Positions 7,779-12,460 of a stretch of 12,460 nucleotides of DNA are shown here, in pieces. Origin of the DNA: Cyclobacteriaceae bacterium (GTDB lineage: Bacteria > Bacteroidota > Bacteroidia > Cytophagales > Cyclobacteriaceae); NCBI GenBank assembly GCA_028279155.1, contig JANQST010000320.1, forward strand, positions 1-12,460, given 5' to 3'. The stretch's first letter is position 1. Each line of letters opens with the position of its first letter. The position numbers were made by a program, and so were the translations under genes. The notes beneath the pieces were generated by a model. That model was not told where the DNA came from. It worked only from the letters and a program-made list of their open reading frames with translations, and did no database searches.

Positions 7779-8452
7779 GAGCTTTTTACTTTATATCCCA
7801 CTCCATAGACCGTATCAAGATAATCGTTACCACCGGCCTTTATGATCTTCTTCCTAAGGTTTTTTATGTGCTGGTAAACAAAATCAAACGAATCTGCCGT
7901 ATCCATATAGTCACCCCAAAGGTGCTCTGCGATCGCTTGTTTGGTCAGCAATCGTCTTTGATTGACAAAGAAGTAGTGGAGCAATTCAAACTCTTTCCTG
8001 GTTAGGTCCAAAAGCTGATCGTGAACAAATACCTCATGGGAATCAAGGTCGATCTTGATCTCGTTCAAAGACAATGAATTCTCACCTTTTTGAAGCCTCC
8101 GACGGAAAACGGCCTTTGTTCGGGCATTTAGTTCTGCCAGGTGGAAGGGCTTAGGAAGATAGTCATCAGCACCCAGGTCCAAACCTTTCAATTTATCGTC
8201 AAGTGCATTTTTTGCAGAAATTATTACAACTCCCATTTGAGGCCAATTCTGTTTGACTACTTCCAGGAGCTCCAAACCATTTCCATCGGGTAGCATGATA
8301 TCCAATACCAAAACATCGTATTGGTACCCATGCAGCTTCTCTGAAGCAGCACCAAAGGAATTGGCATATTCGCAAACATCCCCTTCCTTCATAAAATAGT
8401 TTTGAATGCTCTTAGCAAGCTCAACCTGGTCTTCTACAAGTAGAAGTTTCAT
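7775..8452 (-). CDS. OmpR/PhoB-family response regulator
   Basis: Cytosolic transcription factor of 225 residues, the partner of the overlapping histidine kinase. The receiver domain (1-118) has the acidic pocket E7/D8, phosphorylation site D51 in VLDIMLPDG, S79 in VVIISAKN as the switch Ser/Thr, and K101 in LPKPF. The winged-helix DNA-binding domain spans about 125-223, with LTRKEFELLHYF, a recognition-helix region around DFVYQHIKNLRKKI, and the closing wing DTVYGVGYKV. All residues expected for a functional phosphorylatable regulator are present. The ATG lies 42 bases downstream of the murB stop. The start codon is embedded in repeats that could be its own operator. Targets are not known from the sequence; the kinase and the beta-barrel gene are the obvious candidates. 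Confidence 0.95.
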   Translation of the reverse strand: MKLLLVEDQVELAKSIQNYFMKEGDVCEYANSFGAASEKLHGYQYDVLVLDIMLPDGNGLELLEVVKQNWPQMGVVIISAKNALDDKLKGLDLGADDYLPKPFHLAELNARTKAVFRRRLQKGENSLSLNEIKIDLDSHEVFVHDQLLDLTRKEFELLHYFFVNQRRLLTKQAIAEHLWGDYMDTADSFDFVYQHIKNLRKKIIKAGGNDYLDTVYGVGYKVKSS

Positions 8453-8480
8453 ACTGCAACGTTACTGCAGTATTTTGAAG
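8450..8480 (-). promoter_or_regulatory. Candidate response-regulator operator at its own start codon
   Basis: Minus-strand reading gives TGCAGTA-ACGT-TGCAGTA (8469-8452), a perfect 7-base direct repeat with a 4-base spacer, whose last A is the A of the ATG. The 11-base period equals that of PhoB-type boxes. The same bases form an 8-base inverted repeat, ATACTGCA/TGCAGTAT (8451-8458 and 8466-8473), able to fold over the start codon. CTTCAAAAT lies just upstream (8480-8472). TAACGTTG within it is one mismatch from the -7 consensus. Function is inferred from geometry only. Confidence 0.45.
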
Positions 8481-8494
8481 AAAATCTGAATTGT

Positions 8495-9508
8495 TTAAAT
8501 GACATTGACTTCTCGTTCCAGCTCAATACCGAATTTTCCTTCTATTGAGCGCCGAATTTCGTTTGATAATCGATAAATATCCTTTCCCTTTCCCATGCCG
8601 TGATTTACAAGGACCAATGCCTGATTTTCATGGACTCCAATATCACCTTCCCGATATCCTTTCCAGCCTGCATTTTCTATCAACCAGCCTGCCGGTACTT
8701 TTACTGCATCATCCCCCACTGGATAGCCTTTTATCTCAGGAAATTGAGCTTCTAGTGCTTCAAAATGCAGTTTTTCGATGACAGGATTTTTGAAAAAACT
8801 ACCTGCATTCCCAATATCATACGGGTCCGGGAGTTTGGATTGTCGAATATTGATGACCGCTTGACTTATGGACTTTAACGACGGCTTTTCCTTCATCTGT
8901 TCAAGTGTTTCTTCTATTGCTCCATAGGTGGTATTAAACGTTGGGTTTTTAGAAAGAAGGAAAAAGACCTTGGTAATCACAAATTGATCTTTTAATTCTC
9001 CTTTGAAAACACTGAATCGATAGTCAAAATGGCAATCTTCCTTAAAAAAAGTGACTGTTTTACCTGATTTTATCTCATAAGCTTCCAATGAATGGAATAC
9101 TTCCTTTAACTCCACTCCATACGCCCCAATATTCTGCATAGGAGCTGCTCCAACAGTACCAGGAATCAAGGAAAGGTTCTCAATACCTCCGTATCCTCTT
9201 TCCACAGACCATAGTACAAATTGATGCCAATCTTCACCGGCTCCGACAGAAATCAGAACATCTTCTGAAGATTCCTTTTGAACTGAAATCCCCCTGATCT
9301 CATTCTTGGCTACTATCCCAGTAAAACCATGCGTGAAGAGCACATTGGAACCTCCCCCTAAAACCATCTTCTTCTGACTTCTGAACCTTCCGGTTTGATA
9401 GATTTCATCCAGGTCGTCAATAGAATCGACTATTGCTAGAAATCCTGCATTTACGTCCAGTCCGAAGGTATTGTATGGTTTTAGAGAGACGTTCTTTTGT
9501 ACTATCAA
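8495..9508 (-). CDS. murB: UDP-N-acetylenolpyruvoylglucosamine reductase
   Basis: Cytosolic FAD enzyme that reduces UDP-GlcNAc-enolpyruvate to UDP-MurNAc with NADPH, the second committed step of peptidoglycan precursor synthesis. The 337-residue length and layout match the type I (E. coli-like) enzyme. Motifs: KPYNTFGLDV (10-19), FAD-binding GGGSNVLF (51-58), SLIPGTVGAAPMQNIGAYGVE (113-133), YRFSVFK (163-169, R164 candidate active site), GNAGSFFKNP (233-242, with S237 the proton-donor serine), PAGWLIENAGWKG (272-284) and the C-terminal EREV glutamate (probably E333). The reading frame has no ATG near the N-terminus. The codon that gives the full conserved start is TTG at 9508-9506; a TGA lies five codons upstream in frame and the first internal Met is residue 48, inside the FAD domain. 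So TTG initiation is likely, helped perhaps by an AGG about eight bases upstream. It sits in a run of short-gap minus-strand genes. Confidence 0.95.
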   Translation of the reverse strand: MIVQKNVSLKPYNTFGLDVNAGFLAIVDSIDDLDEIYQTGRFRSQKKMVLGGGSNVLFTHGFTGIVAKNEIRGISVQKESSEDVLISVGAGEDWHQFVLWSVERGYGGIENLSLIPGTVGAAPMQNIGAYGVELKEVFHSLEAYEIKSGKTVTFFKEDCHFDYRFSVFKGELKDQFVITKVFFLLSKNPTFNTTYGAIEETLEQMKEKPSLKSISQAVINIRQSKLPDPYDIGNAGSFFKNPVIEKLHFEALEAQFPEIKGYPVGDDAVKVPAGWLIENAGWKGYREGDIGVHENQALVLVNHGMGKGKDIYRLSNEIRRSIEGKFGIELEREVNVI

Positions 9509-9551
9509 AGCTTGCCTGTTTCAGCAAAGAAAATAACAGTACACTAATTAA

Positions 9552-10394
9552 TTAAATATGTCTGTCTAGCCACAGGCCAACATCTTCCCACAACTCTGAA
9601 TTCACAGACCTAAAAAAGCCAAAATGTCCGATCGACTTTTTTCCAAATTCATCCGGGTACCAATGTTGGTGTTCCTTACGAGATCCACCATATTGATCAA
9701 CCAGTCTTTCAACAGCCGGCTTAGGCGCCAGCATTTTATCATCTGAAATGCTAATAAATCGAAGTGGGATATTGATTTCTTTGAATTGCTTAGCCCTGAC
9801 CTGGCAATCCTGGAGAGATCCGTTCTTATGTCTACCCCACTGTGCCCATTCTTTGGCGATGTATTTAGGTAGAGGCTGCTTTCCACCATACGTCCAGGCT
9901 GGAAGACTCCCGGTTAAAGTCGTTGTAGTTGGCAACATCAAGTTCCAAAAAAGTTTGACTGATAGTTTCTGAGTTCCGGACCAATAACTACTGGAAGCAG
10001 TTTGGCTGGCTACAAAATATGCCGCGTTAACCAACTCTTTGTTTTTCGCCAAGGGAAAAATTTGTCCAGCAATGCTATGTCCAACCAGTAGGATGCTTTC
10101 TGCCTGGGCTTTGGTTTTTGCCCAATTGATTACGGCGGTCAAGTCCTGGACTCCCCAATTACTCAGGCAAGTGGATTTGTCATCTTTTTTGGCTTTGGAT
10201 TCTCCAATACCTCTGTAGTCAAAGGTGACTACCTGAAAATTCTGTTCGACCAGGTAGTTGGCAAACTTGCTATAATAGCCTCTGTCTGTTCCAACGGCCG
10301 AGGATACGATGACTAGTGGTGAACCATCATAACCAAAATGCGTGGCGGAAATCTTCTTTCCGTCTTCACAGGTTAATAAAAAATCGTACTGCAT
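9552..10394 (-). CDS. Alpha/beta-fold hydrolase (COG4757-like)
   Basis: Soluble, probably cytosolic alpha/beta hydrolase of 280 residues with no signal peptide; substrate unknown. Numbered from the ATG at 10394, the core strand and oxyanion region PLVIVSSAVGTDRGYY is followed by VVTFDYRGIGES, then the nucleophile elbow LLVGHSIAGQ with S107. The elbow reads G-H-S-I-A, an alanine replacing the usual last glycine, which is tolerated in this fold. The acid is likely D218 or D219 in ISISDDKMLAP, and the catalytic histidine H257 in SIGHFGFF. The lid (residues about 131-205) contains a Thr-rich stretch and many Trp. I chose the ATG because it begins at the first beta strand (MQYDFLLTCEDG). A GTG at 10427 would add eleven residues. 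The murB start is 43 bases downstream. Confidence 0.8.
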   Translation of the reverse strand: MQYDFLLTCEDGKKISATHFGYDGSPLVIVSSAVGTDRGYYSKFANYLVEQNFQVVTFDYRGIGESKAKKDDKSTCLSNWGVQDLTAVINWAKTKAQAESILLVGHSIAGQIFPLAKNKELVNAAYFVASQTASSSYWSGTQKLSVKLFWNLMLPTTTTLTGSLPAWTYGGKQPLPKYIAKEWAQWGRHKNGSLQDCQVRAKQFKEINIPLRFISISDDKMLAPKPAVERLVDQYGGSRKEHQHWYPDEFGKKSIGHFGFFRSVNSELWEDVGLWLDRHI

Positions 10395-10476
10395 GTCGTG
10401 ATTCTGTTTAAAACTGAATGCTGACACGCATCAGATGTTTCCTAGTTGTGAATTCTAGGTAGACAAAAGGTAAGCA

Positions 10477-12183
10477 TTACATTTTTTCGTAAACAATTTC
10501 TCCTCCAATCATCGTCCAGAGCACGCTGGTGCCCAAAATGGCATCCTCATCAATGGTCATAATGTCCTGATCAAGAATTACAAGATCGGCCCATTTTCCT
10601 ACCTCAATACTCCCTGTTTCATTCTCTAGAAATGCTCCGTAAGCTGCATCTAGTGTATATGATCGAAGGGCTTGCTCACGTGTCATTTTTTGTGAAGCTT
10701 CATAACCACCTTCAGGTGTTCCTTTGAGAGTCCTTCGGCTAACAGATGCATAAAAACTCGGAAATGGGTTGATCGGTTCTACAGGTGCGTCAGTTCCATT
10801 GACGATTTTAGCACCCGACTGTAGCAAATCTTGCCACATGTAAGCTCCCCATTCGATTCGTTCTTTACCTAGTCGATCAATGGCCCATGGACGATCGGAA
10901 GACATATGGATCGCTTGCATTGCCGGGATAACGCCCATTTCACTAAATCTTGGAATATCATCAGGATGAAAATGTTGCGCATGCTCAATTCTGAATCTAG
11001 GGTCTTTAGGAGCGTCTTCAGGATATAGTTTGAACGTCCGTTCATAAATATCCAACACTTCCCGATTTGCGCGATCACCGATCGCATGGATGCAAACCTG
11101 GAATCCTGCCTTGTAGGCACGAGCTGTAACATCTTCAATATCCTCCATCGGCATTACGTTGTGTCCATGAACGCCAGGTGCGTCTTCATACTCTTCAAGC
11201 AGCCATGCTCCCCTTGAGCCAAGTGCTCCATCAGCATATAGTTTTACGGCCCTAACTGTCAATTGACCATTGTACAAGTTCTTTTCGATCCCTTTGGTAA
11301 AATATTCATCCAACAATTCACCGTCACGTCCATTAAGCATTACATAAAGACGAAGATCTAGCTCATCTTTTTCCGCAAACTCCTTAAATAGCTCAATGTT
11401 CTTTCCTCCAGACCCTGCATTATGAAAACCGACAATTCCATTCTTAAAACATTCCTGAAGTGCAAGTTTTAGCGCTTGTCTATCACTGTCGACTGTGCTT
11501 TCCGGAATCACAGAACCAATCAGACCTTGCGCGGTTTCATTGAATAGCCCTGTTGGTTGATTATTGAGTCCCATGAAAATCTCTCCTCCATCGGGTTGGG
11601 GGCTGTTCCCATCAATTGCTGCCAATTCCATTGCCTTTGCATTACCTAGTGCTGCATGTCCACTTGCATGTCTTAACCAAACTGGATGATCAGGCACTCG
11701 CTCGCTCAATAGATCGTGCGTTGGAAACCCTTTCATCATACTTTCCGGTTGCTCATCCCACTTATCTTGATGCCATCCTCTTCCCAGGATCCATTGCCCC
11801 TTAGGCGTATTCTTAGCTCGTTCCTCAACCATTGCAACTACTTCGTTGTAGCTTTTGGCTTCTCTTAGATCTACATTTAATAAGTTGTAGCCAACACCCA
11901 TAATATGCGCATGTCCTTCAATCAATCCCGGAATGAGCGTTTTTCCCTGCAAATCAATAACCTTCGTAGCATCTGATGCATACGCCATTGCATCTGACTT
12001 ACCACCTACGAATAGTATCGTATCAGCTTTCACTGCAACAGCTTCTACGGTGCCTGACTCACTCACAGTATAGATTGGTCCACCAGAAATAATATAGTCT
12101 GCGGATATGGCTGATTCTGTAGTTGGTCCTGAACAAGCGAATACGAATACGGAAAGGACAAGAATTGTTAGCAAATTTTTCAT
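10477..12183 (-). CDS. Amidohydrolase lipoprotein (YtcJ/Amidohydro_3 type)
   Basis: Exported metal-dependent hydrolase of 568 residues in the Amidohydro_3 family (relatives include YtcJ and N-substituted formamide deformylase); substrate unknown. The ATG at 12183 is chosen because it starts a lipoprotein signal (MKNLLTILVLSVFVFAC, lipidated C17). A longer in-frame ATG at 12240 would put 19 extra residues before it. After an N-terminal beta domain (ADYIISGGPIYTV) come LIPGLIEGHAHIMG (H91, H93), GRGWHQDKWDEQP, VKLYADGALGSRGAW (K314, a possible carboxylated lysine), VCIHAIGDRANREV (H366), FRIEHAQHFHPDD (H401) and NGTDAPVEPINPF (D465). This is the full set of barrel metal-site residues. The C-terminal beta domain follows (GKWADLVILDQDIMTID, IGGEIVYEKM). 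It is divergent from the Lys/Ala-rich gene at the right edge and is the first gene of the minus-strand run. Confidence 0.9.
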   Translation of the reverse strand: MKNLLTILVLSVFVFACSGPTTESAISADYIISGGPIYTVSESGTVEAVAVKADTILFVGGKSDAMAYASDATKVIDLQGKTLIPGLIEGHAHIMGVGYNLLNVDLREAKSYNEVVAMVEERAKNTPKGQWILGRGWHQDKWDEQPESMMKGFPTHDLLSERVPDHPVWLRHASGHAALGNAKAMELAAIDGNSPQPDGGEIFMGLNNQPTGLFNETAQGLIGSVIPESTVDSDRQALKLALQECFKNGIVGFHNAGSGGKNIELFKEFAEKDELDLRLYVMLNGRDGELLDEYFTKGIEKNLYNGQLTVRAVKLYADGALGSRGAWLLEEYEDAPGVHGHNVMPMEDIEDVTARAYKAGFQVCIHAIGDRANREVLDIYERTFKLYPEDAPKDPRFRIEHAQHFHPDDIPRFSEMGVIPAMQAIHMSSDRPWAIDRLGKERIEWGAYMWQDLLQSGAKIVNGTDAPVEPINPFPSFYASVSRRTLKGTPEGGYEASQKMTREQALRSYTLDAAYGAFLENETGSIEVGKWADLVILDQDIMTIDEDAILGTSVLWTMIGGEIVYEKM

Positions 12184-12239
12184 TGAAATAGAAGTAAGGT
12201 TAAGATTCAATTTGACGTACAATTTAAGATCATTTTTCA

Positions 12240-12247
12240 TAACTTTG
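12240..12247 (+). promoter_or_regulatory. Candidate -7 promoter element for the right-edge gene
   Basis: TAACTTTG is an exact match to the Bacteroidetes -7 consensus TAnnTTTG. The best TTTG for the -33 box (12211-12214) lies 25 bases upstream, somewhat farther than usual. The predicted leader to the ATG at 12344 would be about 90 bases. Confidence 0.35.
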
Positions 12248-12343
12248 CGCTCCGTTCAAAAAAGGGCGGTTAAATGATGTTTAACAAAATGCCTGAAGTG
12301 GTTGACTCTAAGCTTCGGGTGTATTGAAGAGTCACTGAAAATT

Positions 12344-12460
12344 ATGGCAAAGAAAGAAGAAGCGCCAGAGACAGAAAAAGAAGTAAAGTCAAAAGCAAAA
12401 GCAGCAGAAGAAAAACCAAAGGCTGCAGCCAAAAAACCAGCAGCGAAGAAGACCACGGCT
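12344..12460 (+). CDS. Lys/Ala/Glu-rich N-terminus of an unidentified protein (partial)
   Basis: Thirty-nine codons open from ATG at 12344 to the window end without a stop. The product begins MAKKEEAPETEKEVKSKAKA and continues with AAEEKPKAAAKKPAAKKTTA. It is highly charged and low in complexity, made of Lys, Ala, Glu and Pro with AAKKPAAKK-type repeats, and is predicted to be disordered. Such extensions occur on histone H1-like proteins and on several nucleic-acid-binding or ribosomal proteins of Bacteroidetes, but the globular part is outside the window, so I do not name it. The codon pattern (AAA/AAG, GCA/GCT/GCC/GCG mixed) argues for real coding rather than a simple DNA repeat. The opposite strand is also open over 12256-12456, but that frame is a shadow rich in Phe and Ala. 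Frame choice is fairly confident; the function is not. Confidence 0.6.
   Translation, partial: MAKKEEAPETEKEVKSKAKAAEEKPKAAAKKPAAKKTTA

Noticed and set aside
10441..10459. CCTAG/CTAGG inverted repeat upstream of the alpha/beta hydrolase
   Set aside because: The stem is only five bases with a nine-base loop and no T-run; chance is a sufficient explanation.
12184..12240. Nineteen-residue N-terminal extension of the YtcJ-like lipoprotein
   Set aside because: It would place a charged segment before an otherwise perfect lipoprotein signal that begins at the ATG at 12183.
12256..12456. Minus-strand open frame rich in Phe and Ala
   Set aside because: It is the antisense shadow of the Lys/Ala-rich plus-strand start; its composition mirrors AAA/GAA/GCA codons and it has no recognisable motif.
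1..12460. CRISPR arrays, tRNA or rRNA genes, insertion sequences, integrases, phage or defence genes
   Set aside because: None seen: no regularly spaced repeats, no transposase or integrase motifs and no gap large enough for an undetected element.

Overview
The window looks like a chromosomal segment of a moderately AT-rich member of the Bacteroidetes, probably a marine or soil Cytophagales relative. The evidence is an outer-membrane beta-barrel receptor with a carboxypeptidase-regulatory-like N-terminal domain, exported proteins whose signal peptides end in AQ- or GQ-type junctions, two lipoprotein-type enzymes, starts with little or no Shine-Dalgarno sequence, and several near matches to the Bacteroidetes -7 promoter element TAnnTTTG. 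The assignment is inferred from gene content; no rRNA or other phylogenetic marker is present.

Left part (1-3952). A secreted TIM-barrel amidohydrolase lies on the minus strand. It is divergent from three plus-strand genes: a dCMP deaminase (nucleotide salvage, dUMP supply), a PhoD-like metallophosphatase lipoprotein, and an exported TlpA/thioredoxin-like protein. The only sizeable non-coding stretch is 2803-3040. It holds a palindromic stem-loop right after the phosphatase stop and a 26-codon micro-ORF that abuts the thioredoxin-like gene.

Central and right part (3992-12183). Six minus-strand genes follow one another with gaps of only about 40-85 bases or a 4-base overlap. In transcription order they are a YtcJ-type amidohydrolase lipoprotein, an alpha/beta hydrolase, murB (peptidoglycan precursor synthesis, with a TTG start), an OmpR-family response regulator, a sensor histidine kinase (ATGA overlap with the regulator) and a large TonB-receptor-like outer-membrane beta-barrel protein. 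The last three look like one functional unit: a two-component system with an adjacent outer-membrane protein.

The most interesting signal is regulatory. The regulator and the beta-barrel gene carry nearly the same 15-base sequence ending in their start codons (TAACRTTGCRGTATG), and both also have CTTCAAAAT upstream, shifted by exactly 11 bases. At the regulator this forms a 7-4-7 direct repeat, the geometry used by PhoB/OmpR-type regulators. This suggests, but does not prove, autoregulation plus control of the beta-barrel gene. The same element can also be read as a degenerate -7 promoter giving leaderless mRNA.

Right edge (12344-12460). The start of a plus-strand gene encodes a Lys/Ala/Glu-rich N-terminus and is cut by the window end. 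An exact TAnnTTTG element lies about 100 bases upstream. I see no tRNA, rRNA, CRISPR array, insertion sequence, integrase or phage gene. Most of the window is ordinary core or accessory chromosome.
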